Positions 1 through 9,820 are shown, numbered from the stretch's first letter. The stretch: DNA of 64,000 bases from Agromyces laixinhei (GCF_006337065.1 NZ_CP040872.1:744001-808000), one strand, 5' to 3'. Notes: generated from the letters alone by a model not told the origin. Numbers and translations are program-made.

Positions 1-1
1 G

Positions 2-571
2 AGCTATCAGCACTGGGACCACACGCTGGGCATCAACCTGGGCGGTGTCGTGAATGGCATGCAGACCTTCGTGCCCCGCATGATCGAGCGGGGCGGGCCG
101 GGACATGTCGTCAACACCTCCTCGGGCTCCGGCCTCGCCGTCATCGGCGGCGCCCAGTTCATGTACTGCGCATCGAAGTTCGCCGTAACCGGTCTCTCCG
201 AGGCGATCGCAAACCTGCTGAAGCCGCACGGGATCGGCCTCACTCTGGTGAGTCCGGGCTTCGTCAACACCCGGATCGCGGAGACGACCCGCGGGCTCGA
301 CCCCTCAGAGACCGCGACTGAATCGATGGATCCGGAGTACAGGGAGAAACTGGAGCGTTTCGAGGCACTCTTCGAACAGCTGGGTCAGGATCCCGACGTG
401 GTCGGCGCAATGGTGCTGAATGCCATCCACGACGATCAGCTCTACTGTCAGCCCGATCGCCTGATGGCTGATCCCATTCATGCCCGCTGCAACGCCCTGC
501 TCGAAGCCATGCCTGCAGAGACCGAGCGAGACCGCAAGATGACGGAGATGATCCAGAATGCCCGTCGGTAG
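2..571 (+). CDS. SDR family NAD(P)-dependent oxidoreductase, 5' end outside window
   Basis: Short-chain dehydrogenase/reductase missing its N-terminus and Rossmann glycine motif, which lie upstream of the window; the frame is open from base 2. The visible part has the family order: the NxxGVxNG helix, the strand ending in VNTSS with the catalytic Ser region, then YCASK, the YxxxK catalytic pair, followed by VSPGFVNT, the substrate-loop PG motif. A Tyr-Lys-Ser oxidoreductase acting on an alcohol or ketone is well supported; the substrate is not readable. 189 residues remain of a family usually 250-290 long. A 14-bp palindrome (576-589) follows the stop. Confidence 0.85.
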   Translation, partial: SYQHWDHTLGINLGGVVNGMQTFVPRMIERGGPGHVVNTSSGSGLAVIGGAQFMYCASKFAVTGLSEAIANLLKPHGIGLTLVSPGFVNTRIAETTRGLDPSETATESMDPEYREKLERFEALFEQLGQDPDVVGAMVLNAIHDDQLYCQPDRLMADPIHARCNALLEAMPAETERDRKMTEMIQNARR

Positions 572-643
572 CGGCATGCTCGCGAGCATTCGGCTGTTGG
601 TCGGCATCCGTCGCGACGGTCGCCGCGAGCGGACTCCGCCGTC

Positions 644-1654
644 ATGAACGTCGGTCGACGCTGGCCCGGGCTTGCCACCACGGTGTGGGCGGTTGGCTAT
701 CTCGGCTTCGGGCTGGTCTGTGTCGGTACCGACACCGCGCTGCTGTCCCAGGGCCTGCTGCCGCCCGGGGTTCTGGGATGGATCGCGGTGGTGCTCGGCA
801 CCGTGTCGGTCCCGGTCGCCGGTGCCGCGACGGTCCTCGGGCCGCGGCCGATGCTGCGGGTGCTGCTCTGGATACTTGCGGGCGCCGCGGCGATGTCGGC
901 CTTCAGCCTGCTGATGGATGTGCTCGGCCTGTTGTTGGGACAACCCGTCGATAGCTGGCCGACCGCGCTCGGGCACGCTTTGGCCGCGGTGGGCGCCGTC
1001 TTGCTGGCGATCACCGCACAGGGGAATCGGGCCGGCACCGGAGCGGTCGAGCCGGCGACGGCCGCCGGAACCGACCTGCCTGCGGCCGCGAACGGATCGG
1101 TGCACGGCATTGCCATTGTGGGCACCCTGTCCTTTCTGCCCTACATCACGATGAAGATGATCTGGTCCGCCGGCGGTTCCTTCGCCGGCGTGACCGGCGC
1201 CGAGCTGGAAGCCATCTCAGCGCGCAACGGTGCCTCCGGCCTGTGGCTGATCCTGCAGCGTTGGGGCCTGGACCCCACCGTGCTGCTCGCCGGACTCGGC
1301 ATCTTCCTCCTCTGGGGCCTTGTTCGCCCATGGGGGCTGACCTTCCCGCGCTGGACACCGGTCCTGAATGGCCGACGGGTCCCGCGATGGTTGCCACTCA
1401 CGCCAGCTCTGGTCGGCGCCGCCACGCTCCTGCCCTATGGGGCGATCGGGCTCGGCTACGCAACTCTCGTCGCCACCGACGTGGTGTCGATCCGGGCTGG
1501 TGACTTCCCCACCCCCGAGGACGCATTGCTGGCAACCTGGGTCGGAATGATCGCCTTCTGCGGATACGGCCTCGCGCTCGCGGCCGCCGCCAACTCCTAC
1601 CGGCGACGAACGGTGCAGGCCAGACCGCCACGGCAATCCACGCCCGTGCCATGA
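644..1654 (+). CDS. Polytopic membrane protein of unknown function
   Basis: 336 residues, ATG start, about eight hydrophobic segments spread along the length, so an integral membrane protein. No family with a known role is recognised. It resembles the protein at 42162-43286 (minus strand): both have a block reading R-W-G, then FPRW, then GRRVP, followed by a hydrophobic VPA or TPA segment, and both are around 340-370 residues. The two are probably distant paralogs. The coding frame overlaps nothing. The gene ends just before the hairpin cluster at 1749-1953, which probably terminates it. Function unknown; the membrane location is secure, the paralogy is a motif-level inference. Confidence 0.7.
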   Translation: MNVGRRWPGLATTVWAVGYLGFGLVCVGTDTALLSQGLLPPGVLGWIAVVLGTVSVPVAGAATVLGPRPMLRVLLWILAGAAAMSAFSLLMDVLGLLLGQPVDSWPTALGHALAAVGAVLLAITAQGNRAGTGAVEPATAAGTDLPAAANGSVHGIAIVGTLSFLPYITMKMIWSAGGSFAGVTGAELEAISARNGASGLWLILQRWGLDPTVLLAGLGIFLLWGLVRPWGLTFPRWTPVLNGRRVPRWLPLTPALVGAATLLPYGAIGLGYATLVATDVVSIRAGDFPTPEDALLATWVGMIAFCGYGLALAAAANSYRRRTVQARPPRQSTPVP

Positions 1655-1748
1655 TCCGCTGAGTCGAGGGGTTGGTTGGGAAGTGATGGACGCCGAGATC
1701 TGCTCAGTTCACCGTTCGCCACGTCGGTCGGGCCGCGCCACGGGAGAA

Positions 1749-1953
1749 CGGGGTGGCGGACGATACCCGTCGTCCGCCACCCCGGGTGGTCGCACCGAGC
1801 TGAGGTCTGTCGGGTCGCTCACCCGATGAGCGGCCCGGCACCTGCCGCAGGCGCGACCGGCCGTGCCGCCGACCCGATACGGCGGCACGGAGCATGTGAG
1901 GCAGTGCGTCACTGCCGAGGCGGCGACCCGGCGCCGGTAGGGCGGCGCCGGGT
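1749..1953. terminator. Cluster of four hairpins between convergent genes
   Basis: The 309-bp gap between the convergent genes ending at 1654 and 1964 holds no convincing gene but four near-perfect inverted repeats: 1749-1763 with 1770-1784 (15 bp, 6-nt loop), 1861-1871 with 1880-1890 (11 bp, 8-nt loop), 1900-1906 with 1910-1916 (7 bp, 3-nt loop) and 1926-1936 with 1943-1953 (11 bp, 6-nt loop). None has a T-run. In a GC-rich actinobacterium such T-less hairpins can terminate from both sides. Having four in a row is more than termination normally needs. Confidence 0.6.
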
Positions 1954-1963
1954 GCTCACCTGA

Positions 1964-3316
1964 TCAACGGCGCAGTGCGAACCGGCGGATGCCGAAGAGC
2001 AGCAGGCCTGCGAGCAGCGCGAACGCCGCGACGCCGAGGCCCGCGGTGTTCGCTCCCGTCGACGCGAGCATCGGAGACGCCGCGACGGTGGTCGCGCCGG
2101 CCGACGCCACCGTGGATCCGCTGTCACCGGGCGTGCCCGGGTTCGTCGGGTTCGTCGGGTCGGTCGGGTCGGTGGGATCCGTGGGATCCGTCGGGTCCGT
2201 GGGATCCGTGGGGTCCGTGGGATCCGTCGGGTCGGTCGGGTCGGTCGGAACGACGATGGTCGTCGATCCGTCCGTCTCGCTGTCACCGATCACCGAGATC
2301 GCGTTACCGCCGATCGTGATGGGCAGCGACAGAACCGGGATGAGCTGTGTTCCTCCGAGCAGCCCGTCCGTGCCATCCGTCGTTGCGGAACCGCCCCCGG
2401 TTCCCGTCGAGACGATCGTCGTGGCATCCGTCGACGTGCTGTCGCCGATGCCCGAGATCGCGTTGCCGGCGATCGTGACCGGCAGGCTGCCGGTGATGAT
2501 GGCCTGGGTGCCGCCGAGGATCGAGTCCTCGCCCGAGGTCGACGCGTCGACGCCGTCTCCGCTGCCGGTTCCCGTCGAGACGATCGTCGTGGCATCCGTC
2601 GACGTGCTGTCGCCGATGCCCGAGATCGCGTTGCCGGCGATCGTGACCGGCAGGTCGAGATCCCCGAGCAGCTGGGTGCCGCCGAGGATCGAGTCCACGC
2701 CACTCGTCACCGCTTCGGTGCCGGTGTCGCCCGAGCCGCCGGAGGCGACCCAGGTCTGCGCACCTTCGGTCGACGAGTCGCCGATGACGGAGATCGCGTT
2801 GCCGCTGACCGTCACCGGGGCCGACACGTCGATCAGGCCCTGCGTGCCGCCGAGGATCGAGTCCTCGCCGCTCGTGGTCGCCGGAACGGGGTCGGATGCC
2901 GCGACCGGCGCGGCCGGAGGCACCACGGTCGTCGCATCCGTCGACGCGCTGTCACCGATGACGGAGACGGCGTTGCCGCCGACCGTCACCGGCAGCGACA
3001 CGTCGATGAGTGCCTGCGTACCCGAACCGATGCCGTCGTCACCCGAGGTGACGGCGACCGGCTCGCCATCGCCGACCGGCTCGGTGCCGCCGGTCTCGAC
3101 GACCGTCGTGGCATCCGACGACGACGAATCCCCGATGAGTGAGATCGCGTTGCCGCTGATCGTGACCGGAACGTCGATCGAGATCCCGAGTTGGGTTCCC
3201 GAGAGGATGCCGTCGTCGCCGCTCGTCTCCGAGGCGTGTGCGACACCGGCGCCGAGAAGCATGAGCCCCCCGGTGAAGAGGGTCGCGTACAGCGCCCTCG
3301 ACAGTACTTTCTTCAT
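1964..3316 (-). CDS. Chaplin-like repeat surface protein with LAXTG sorting signal
   Basis: 450-residue secreted protein. Signal peptide at residues 1-28 (two Lys, hydrophobic core, AHA cleavage site). Then six repeats of about 40-55 residues, each with GTQ, a short amphipathic strand, PVTIxGNAISxIGDS and a Thr/Val tail. This resembles the chaplin GN-x-x-S-V-I-G motif, but without the Cys pair. Next comes a (Asp-Pro-Thr)n linker from a 9-bp DNA repeat (about 2120-2250), then LASTG, a hydrophobic span and RRFALRR. LAXTG is the sortase E motif that anchors long chaplins in Streptomyces. The start is fixed by CAGGAGA 8 nt upstream. Probable role: hydrophobic, possibly amyloid-forming, wall-anchored surface layer. 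The chaplin link is an inference from motifs. Confidence 0.7.
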   Translation of the reverse strand: MKKVLSRALYATLFTGGLMLLGAGVAHASETSGDDGILSGTQLGISIDVPVTISGNAISLIGDSSSSDATTVVETGGTEPVGDGEPVAVTSGDDGIGSGTQALIDVSLPVTVGGNAVSVIGDSASTDATTVVPPAAPVAASDPVPATTSGEDSILGGTQGLIDVSAPVTVSGNAISVIGDSSTEGAQTWVASGGSGDTGTEAVTSGVDSILGGTQLLGDLDLPVTIAGNAISGIGDSTSTDATTIVSTGTGSGDGVDASTSGEDSILGGTQAIITGSLPVTIAGNAISGIGDSTSTDATTIVSTGTGGGSATTDGTDGLLGGTQLIPVLSLPITIGGNAISVIGDSETDGSTTIVVPTDPTDPTDPTDPTDPTDPTDPTDPTDPTDPTNPTNPGTPGDSGSTVASAGATTVAASPMLASTGANTAGLGVAAFALLAGLLLFGIRRFALRR

Positions 3317-3429
3317 GATGAAGTCTCCTGACTGATGGGATGTTCGCTCCCGGGCAGGGAGCGATGACCGTGTCCGCCGGGCACGCGGATGCGTGCAGCA
3401 CGCGATGCGTGCAGGCGGAACGGCCCCCG

Positions 3430-4488
3430 TCAGTCAGGGGTGGCGTCGGTGTCGAAGACCGGCGACGACGGCAGTTCGTCGTTCACCGAGTGGAGTGCGT
3501 GCGACGCGAGCGCGTCGAGTTCGAGGGCGGCGTAGGCCGCGTCGGAGGTGCCGGATGCCGCGCCGCCGCCGCTGCCCGCGGTGCCCGAGCCGCCCGCTCC
3601 GGACGCGGCTGGGGAAGCGGGCTGAGCGTTGCCGAGCGGCGCGTCTCCGCCGGAGGGCGTGATGGTGCCCGAGAGACCTGCGGGCGCACTCGTCGCGCTG
3701 CGAGTTGCGGGCCCGGAACGGGAATCGCCGGTGCTCGCGGATGCCGCAGTGGGGCCCGCCGGCCCGTTGCTGTTGACCGCCGGAGTCGTCACGGCCGGTG
3801 GTTCGGCAGGACCTCCGGGATCTGTCGGCGTGGCTGAATCACCCGGCAGCAGCGGGATACCGGGAAGCTGAGGGACGACCCCCGTGCCGTCGGTCGGCAG
3901 CTGCTGCGCCGACCCGACCACCGTGCCGAGGGTGTCGTCGACGAGGCCCGCGACCGGGGCCACCACGCTCCCGAGAGCGTTGTCGCCGAGCACGTCGCCG
4001 ACGATCGGAACCGCGCCGATCACGCCGTCGAGGAGGCCGGTGACCGGGGCGGTGACCCCGCCGACCGTGCCGCCGCCTGCCACGTCGGAGAGCGTTCCGG
4101 TGAGGTCGTTGACAACCGTGCCGACCGTGGCATTCGTGCCGGAGACGACCTCGTTCGCGGCATCGGTCGCCGTGTCGACGACCTCGGGAACTGCGTCGGC
4201 CACGGGCGCGGGAGCCACTTCGACCACGGGCTCGAGCACCTGGTTCACCGGCTCGACCACCGTGTCGACGACGCCGCCAGCGAGATCGCCGACGGCCCCC
4301 GTGACCTCGGTCACGCCGCCGAGCAGCGAACCGACGGTGCCGAGAAGCCCGCCCGAATCGCGTTCATCGGCCGAGGCGCTCGGCGCACTCGAGAAGAGCG
4401 AGACGACGAGCCAGACGGCGGTGAACGCCGCGGCGAGCAGCGCATAGCGGAGCCACGGCACCTGCCGTGCAGCATCCGCGGAAGCCAT
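3430..4488 (-). CDS. Secreted low-complexity Val/Gly/Leu-rich protein
   Basis: 352 residues from the ATG at 4488, preferred because GAAGGGG lies 5 nt upstream; a GTG two codons earlier would sit on the ribosome site. N-terminal hydrophobic segment (residues 12-32) and ASA cleavage site, then a degenerate repeat rich in LLGxV, VVGTV and PVxGLV (about 40-230), then a Pro/Ser/Gly/Ala-rich tail. No membrane anchor at the C-terminus and no enzyme motif. It is transcribed toward the chaplin-like gene with a 113-bp gap. The pairing suggests a second surface or matrix component. Function unknown. Confidence 0.6.
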   Translation of the reverse strand: MASADAARQVPWLRYALLAAAFTAVWLVVSLFSSAPSASADERDSGGLLGTVGSLLGGVTEVTGAVGDLAGGVVDTVVEPVNQVLEPVVEVAPAPVADAVPEVVDTATDAANEVVSGTNATVGTVVNDLTGTLSDVAGGGTVGGVTAPVTGLLDGVIGAVPIVGDVLGDNALGSVVAPVAGLVDDTLGTVVGSAQQLPTDGTGVVPQLPGIPLLPGDSATPTDPGGPAEPPAVTTPAVNSNGPAGPTAASASTGDSRSGPATRSATSAPAGLSGTITPSGGDAPLGNAQPASPAASGAGGSGTAGSGGGAASGTSDAAYAALELDALASHALHSVNDELPSSPVFDTDATPD

Positions 4489-4565
4489 CGCCACCCCTTC
4501 GTTCCCCTGCCAGCCACCCTAGGGGGCGATTCACCCATCGGGCTACCCCTCCGCGCGATTCTCAC

Positions 4566-4613
4566 GAGATCGAGATCGAGATCGAGATCGGGATCGAGAT
4601 CGGGATCGAGATC
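4566..4613. repeat. GAGATC hexamer repeat in a divergent promoter region
   Basis: Eight consecutive six-base units, six reading GAGATC and two GGGATC, followed by degenerate units to about 4645. It lies between the start of the secreted protein at 4488 and the RND pump start at 4670, where both promoters must be. Slipped-strand changes here could alter promoter spacing, but nothing in a single sequence shows that they do. Confidence 0.85.
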
Positions 4614-4669
4614 GAGGCCGAGACTGAGGCCGTGACCGAGACCGCCGCAGCGCCTGCGAGAATCGAGCA

Positions 4670-7600
4670 ATGCACCTGCTCGCCGCGCTCAGCATGAAGA
4701 ACCGTGCACTCATCGCGCTCATCACCGTCGTCGTCGCGATCTTCGGCGGCATCTCGCTGACGAGCCTGAAGCAGGAGCTGGCGCCGTCGATCGAGTTCCC
4801 GCAACTGTCGATCGTGACGAGCTACCCGGGCGCGTCGCCCGACATCGTCAACACCGACGTCTCGACCCCGATCGAGACCGCGATCCAGGGCATCACCGGG
4901 CTCGAGTCGACGTCGACGACGAGCTCGACGGGCACGTCGCGCGTCACCGCGAGCTTCACCTACGGCACCGACCTCGCCTTCGTGGAGCAGAAGATGCTCT
5001 CGGCCGTGAACCGCATCTCGAACCAGTTGCCCGACGACGTCGATCCGCAGGTGATCGCGCTCAGCCTCGACGATTTCCCGGTGCTGCAGATCGCCGTCAC
5101 CGGGGTCGACGACGTCAGCGCGCTCTCCGACGAGCTCGAGCGCACGACCCTGCCCGAGATCACCGATGTCGACGGCGTGCGCGAGGCGAGCCTCGTCGGC
5201 GAGATCGGCCAGCGCGTCACGATCACGCCCGACCCCGCGAAGCTCGCGGCGTTCGGCATCACGCAGCAGGCGATCCGCGAAGCACTGGAGCAGAACGGCC
5301 TGCTCGTGCCCGCCGGCACCATCACCGAAGGCGACTCGACGTACGCCGTGCAGACGGGAACGCGCATCGGCAGCGTCGACGAGATCGCGGCGCTTCCGGT
5401 GCTGGGGGCGACCGAACAGGTTCCGGATGCCCCGGCGCCGGCGCCGACCGACGGCACCACGCTGCCTGACGCGACCGCTCTGCCCACCACGACGAGCGTG
5501 CCCGTCGCGGCGACGATCGCCGACGTGGCATCCGTCGAACTGGCCGACAATCCCGTCTCGAGCATCTCGCGCGTGAACGGCGAGCCCGCCCTCACGATCT
5601 CGGTCACGAAGCTGCCCGCGGCGAACACCGTCGAGGTGTCGAATGCCGTGACCGCGCTGCTGCCAGACCTCGAGTCCTCGCTCGACTCGACGAACCCGGG
5701 CGCGTCGTTCACGGTCGTCTTCGACCAGGCGCCGTACATCGAGCAGTCGATCGAGGCGCTCGCGACCGAGGGCCTGCTCGGGCTCGCGTTCGCCGTCATC
5801 GTGATCCTCGTCTTCCTGCTGTCGATCAGGGCGACGCTCGTCACCGCGATCTCGATTCCGACCTCGGTGCTCATCACCTTCGTCGGGCTGCAGGCGGCCG
5901 ATTACACGCTGAACATCCTCACCCTCGGTGCGCTCACGATCGCGATCGGCCGCGTCGTCGACGACTCGATCGTGATCATCGAGAACATCAAGCGGCACCT
6001 CGTCGAGGGTGTCGACAAGGCCGCCACGATCGTGCACGCGGTGCGCGAGGTCGCCGGCGCGATCACCGCATCGACCATCACGACGGTCGCGGTGTTCCTG
6101 CCGCTCGCGCTCGTCGAGGGTGTCACGGGCGAGCTGTTCCGGCCGTTCGCTCTCACCGTGACGATCGCCCTCGTCGCCTCGCTCCTCGTCTCGCTCACGA
6201 TCGTGCCGGTGCTCGCATACTGGTTCCTGAAGCCCGCGAAGCTGCACAAGCACGAGGGCGAAGCGGAGGTCGCGGCGGCGGCGTTCGTCGACGAGACGAC
6301 CGTGTCGGGCGGCGGCGCCGGCGCGGGCGGCACCGGCGCGGGCGGCACGCGCGGGCGGCACAGGCTCGAGCGGCACCGGCGCGGGCGGCACCGCGGCGCC
6401 CGCCGACGAGCTCGAGCACCCCTCTCGCCTGCAGCGCGGCTACCTGCCGATCATCGAGTGGACCCTGAAGCACGGCGCCGTGACGCTCGTCATCGCCGCC
6501 CTCGTGCTCGGCGGCACCGTCGCGCTCATCCCGTTCATGAAGACGAACTTCATCGGATCCTCCGGGCAGAACACCTTCCAGGTCACCCAGGAACTGCCGA
6601 TCGGCACGAGCCTCGACGCCATGGACGCGGCGTCCGAGCCCGTCGAACAGGCGATCCGCGACACCGACGGCGTCGAGACCGTGCAGACCTCGATCGGCTC
6701 CGGCAGCGGTCTCACCGCGGCGTTCGGCGGCGGCGGGGCGACGATCACCTATTCGGTCACGACCGACGAGGGCGCCGACCAGGACGCATTGCAGGCGAGC
6801 GTGCGGGGCGAGCTCGAGAGCCTCGACGACGTCGGCGAGGTCACCCTCGCGGCGTCGAGCGGGTTCGGCGCCTCGAGCGACATCGAGGTCGACATCACCG
6901 CCTCGAACGCCGAAGACCTGCAGGCCGCCGCCGATGCCGTCGTCACCGAACTCGACGGCATCGACTCCATCGCCCAGGTCTCCTCGAACCTGTCGGCGTC
7001 CCAGCCGTACGTCGCCGTCGAGGTGAACCGAGCGGATGCCGCGGCAGCGGGCTACTCGGAGGTCGCCCTCGGCGGGTTCGTCTCCGCCGCGATGCAGCCG
7101 CAGCGCGCCGGATCCGTCGTGATCGACGAGAAGACCCTCACGATCTACCTCACGGCGGGCGACTCGCCGGCGACCGTCGAAGAGCTCTCGGCCCTCGAGA
7201 TTCCGACGCCCGCCGGCCTCGTGCGGCTCGATTCACTCGCGACCGTCGAGAACGTCGACGGACCGGCATCCGTCACGACCGTGCAGGGGCTCCGCAGTGC
7301 GACCGTCGCGGCGACGCCGGCGGGCGACGACCTCGGCACGGCGAGCGGTGCCGTGGCCGCCTCGATCGACTCGGTCGACCTGCCGGCCGGCACGACCGCC
7401 TCGATCGGCGGCGTCAGCGCCGACCAGCAGGAGTCGTTCTCGCAGCTCGGCCTCGCCCTCCTCGCGGCGATCCTGATCGTCTACATCGTCATGGTGGCGA
7501 CGTTCCGCTCGCTGCTGCAGCCGCTGCTGCTGCTCGTGTCGGTGCCGTTCGCGGCGACCGGTGCGATCGCGCTGCAGGTCATCACGGGCGTGCCGCTCGG

Positions 7601-8033
7601 CGTCGCCTCCCTCGTCGGCGTGCTGATGCTCGTCGGCATCGTGGTGACGAACGCGATCGTGCTCGTCGACCTCGTGAACCAGTACCGGGATCGCGGCATG
7701 AACGTGCGCGACGCCCTCGTGCACGGGTCGTCGAGGCGTCTGCGGCCGATCCTGATGACGGCGCTCGCGACGATCTTCGCGTTGCTGCCGATGGCGCTCG
7801 GCATCACGGGGCACGGCGGCTTCATCTCGCAGCCCCTCGCGCTCGTCGTGATCGGCGGTCTGGTGTCGTCGACCGCGCTCACGCTCGTCGTGCTGCCCGT
7901 GCTCTACAACCTCGTCGAGGGCGGGCGCGAGCGACGTCGCGAGCGGCGCGCCGCGAAGGGTGCGGATGCCGCGGATGCTCCGGGGTCGACGCCTGCCGTG
8001 ACGGCGGAAGTCTCTCCGGGCGAGGGCATCTGA
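4670..8033 (+). pseudogene. RND (HAE1 family) efflux permease, frameshifted at about 6345
   Basis: Inner-membrane drug/proton antiporter of the AcrB type, about 1120 residues when the two frames are joined. The first part (from 4670) has the N-terminal TM, porter domains and TM4 with the proton-relay Asp pair in GRVVDDSIVIIEN. The second part (in frame through 8033) carries the C-terminal porter domain and TM8-12. At 6300-6400 a cytoplasmic Gly/Ala/Thr-rich linker is encoded by an imperfect GGCACCGGCGCGGGC repeat; one unit lacks two bases, moving the gene from frame 2 to frame 3. Without correction the protein runs out of frame to 8218. Either a real inactivation, a switchable repeat, or a base-call error in extreme GC. 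No periplasmic adaptor gene is adjacent. Confidence 0.75.
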
Positions 8034-8037
8034 GCGC

Positions 8038-9387
8038 CTATCCTGCCGACGGCGCCGACGGCGGCGGAGGCGCAAGTTCTGCGATCTTCGCGAGCAGTGA
8101 CGCGCGCTCCTGTTCGTTGCCGGTGAGGCGTGCGGCTGCTTCGAGCTCCCCGCGCGCCTCGCCGATGCGGCCCAGCCGGCGCAGCAGCTCTCCCCGCACG
8201 GCGGGGAGCGGGGCATAACCGGCCAGCTTGCCGCTCGCGACCAGGCCGTCGACGATCCGGAGCCCGCTGGCCGGCCCGGTCGCCATCGCGACGGCGACAG
8301 CCCGGTTCAGCTCGACCACGGGTGACGGGGCAAGCCGGCCGAGCGCCTCGTAGAGCAGCACGATGCGCGCCCAGTCGGTGTCGTCGACGGATGCCGCGAC
8401 CGCATGGCACTCGGCGATCGCCGCTTGCAGCCCGTACGCGCCGCGGCCGCGGCCGATCGCGTCGGCGCGCGTGAGTGCGGCCCGGCCGCGCCCGATCTGC
8501 GCGCGATCCCAGCGAGATCGGTCCTGCTCGTCGAGCGGGATCGGCGTGCCGTCGCGAGCCGTGCGCGCCGCGAAGCGGGCGGCGGTGAACTCCATGAGGG
8601 CGACGAGCGACAGCGCCTCGGGCTCCTTCGGCATGAGCCCCGCCACGACGCGTGCGAGCCGCAGGGCTTCGGCCGAGACATCCGGCCGCACCCATTCGTC
8701 GCCCGACGCCGGCAGATAACCCTCGTTGAAGATCAGGTAGAGCACCGAGAGCACCGAGCCGAGCCGTTCGGCGTACTCGTTCGGTTCGGGCACCTCGAAG
8801 GGCACCTTCGCCGCCGCGAGCGTCTTCTTCGCGCGCACGATGCGCTGTTGCACGGTCGCGGTCGGCACGAGGAAGGCCCGCGCGATCTCCTCGGAACCGA
8901 GGCCCCCGACGATGCGCAGCGTGAGCGCGATCTGCGCCTCGCGCGAGAGCACGGGGTGGCACGAGACGAAGATCAGCCGCAGCACGTCGTCGTCGATGGT
9001 GTCGGGGTCCCAGAAGGTCTCGGATGCCTCGCCGCCCCGCTGCTGGAGGTCGCGCGCCATCGCGGCGTACCGCTCGTCGAGCCGCTCGCGCCGGCGCCAT
9101 CCGTCGATCGCCCGGCGTTTCGCGACCGCCGTGAGCCACGCGCCGGGGTTGTTCGGAACGCCCTCGGCGGGCCACTGGCGGAGCGCTTCGACGAGTGCCT
9201 CCTGCGCGAGGTCCTCCGCCTGCCCGATGTCGCCGACGAACCGCGTGAGCGTCGCGACGATGCGTGCCGACTCGATGCGCCAGACCGCGGCGACGGCACG
9301 CCGGGCACGGTCGGCGGCGGCATCCGCTCGCCCGGCCGTGCCCGCGGAATCCGCTCGCCCGGCCGTGCCCGCGGCATCCGTCGTCAT
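8038..9387 (-). CDS. ECF42-type RNA polymerase sigma factor with C-terminal TPR-like domain
   Basis: 449 residues. Region 2 (about 40-100: FVGDIGQAEDLAQEALVEAL, then NPGAWL) recognises -10 DNA; region 4 (about 150-205, with GLGSEEIARAF as helix-turn-helix) recognises -35. A long C-terminal domain (about 215-449: LYLIFNEGY, RALTRAD, ELNRAVA) is the TPR-like extension typical of ECF42. These sigma factors have no anti-sigma factor; the extension and the neighbouring YCII/DGPF protein are their usual companions. The gene lies 4 bp after the YCII stop, so they are co-transcribed. The N-terminal 25 residues come from a 27-bp direct repeat (about 9310-9380). Confidence 0.9.
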   Translation of the reverse strand: MTTDAAGTAGRADSAGTAGRADAAADRARRAVAAVWRIESARIVATLTRFVGDIGQAEDLAQEALVEALRQWPAEGVPNNPGAWLTAVAKRRAIDGWRRRERLDERYAAMARDLQQRGGEASETFWDPDTIDDDVLRLIFVSCHPVLSREAQIALTLRIVGGLGSEEIARAFLVPTATVQQRIVRAKKTLAAAKVPFEVPEPNEYAERLGSVLSVLYLIFNEGYLPASGDEWVRPDVSAEALRLARVVAGLMPKEPEALSLVALMEFTAARFAARTARDGTPIPLDEQDRSRWDRAQIGRGRAALTRADAIGRGRGAYGLQAAIAECHAVAASVDDTDWARIVLLYEALGRLAPSPVVELNRAVAVAMATGPASGLRIVDGLVASGKLAGYAPLPAVRGELLRRLGRIGEARGELEAAARLTGNEQERASLLAKIAELAPPPPSAPSAG

Positions 9388-9391
9388 GGAA

Positions 9392-9820
9392 TCAGCCGTT
9401 CGCGGCCTTGTTCTCGAGCTCCTCGCGCCAGCCGGCTTCCTTCTGGATCCACTCGTTGTCCTGCGGGAAGTCGTCGAGCTCGGTGACGCGGCGCACCTCG
9501 AGCTTCGAGCCCGGCCCCAGCGGGCAGCGCTTGGCCCACTCGGCGGCTTCTTCGGGGCTCGAGGCCTGGATGATCCAGAAGCCGTTGAAGAGCTCCTTCG
9601 TCTCGCCGTAGGGGCCGTCGGTGACGACCGGCGGAGTCGAGTCGAAGTCGACGACGAACCCCTCCTTCGCCTCGCTGAGACCCTCGCCGGCGAGCAGCAC
9701 GCCCGCCTTCATGAGCGACTCGTTGTAGGCGCCCATCGCGGCGATGACCTCGGTGAAGTCGAGGTTCTCGTAGTCTTCGACGGCTGCGTCGCTGGAGCGC
9801 ATGATCAGCATGTACTTCAT
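9392..9820 (-). CDS. YCII-related (DGPF) protein
   Basis: 142 residues starting at the ATG preceded by GAAGGAGA; longer upstream frames lack a ribosome site. Sequence MKYMLIM at the start and DGPYGETKE in the middle (about 75-83) are the signatures of the YCII/DGPF family, ferredoxin-fold proteins of uncertain chemistry that are encoded beside and often controlled by ECF42 sigma factors. First gene of a two-gene operon with the sigma factor downstream. A promoter matching the ECF42 target lies upstream, so the pair is likely autoregulated. Confidence 0.9.
   Translation of the reverse strand: MKYMLIMRSSDAAVEDYENLDFTEVIAAMGAYNESLMKAGVLLAGEGLSEAKEGFVVDFDSTPPVVTDGPYGETKELFNGFWIIQASSPEEAAEWAKRCPLGPGSKLEVRRVTELDDFPQDNEWIQKEAGWREELENKAANG

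Noticed and set aside
1676..1963. Plus-strand frame in the hairpin gap
   Set aside because: It lies across four inverted repeats, has no ribosome site and no family resemblance.
1989..3335. Long open frame opposite the chaplin-like gene
   Set aside because: It mirrors the repeats of the true gene on the other strand, lacks a signal peptide and ribosome site, and its sequence is Pro/Val/Ser low complexity; the minus-strand gene has signal peptide, sorting signal and ribosome site.
4562..6391. Long minus-strand frame across the first half of the RND pump
   Set aside because: Arg/Asp/Gly-rich composition typical of an antisense GC-rich frame, no domain, and it ends in the GAGATC repeat.
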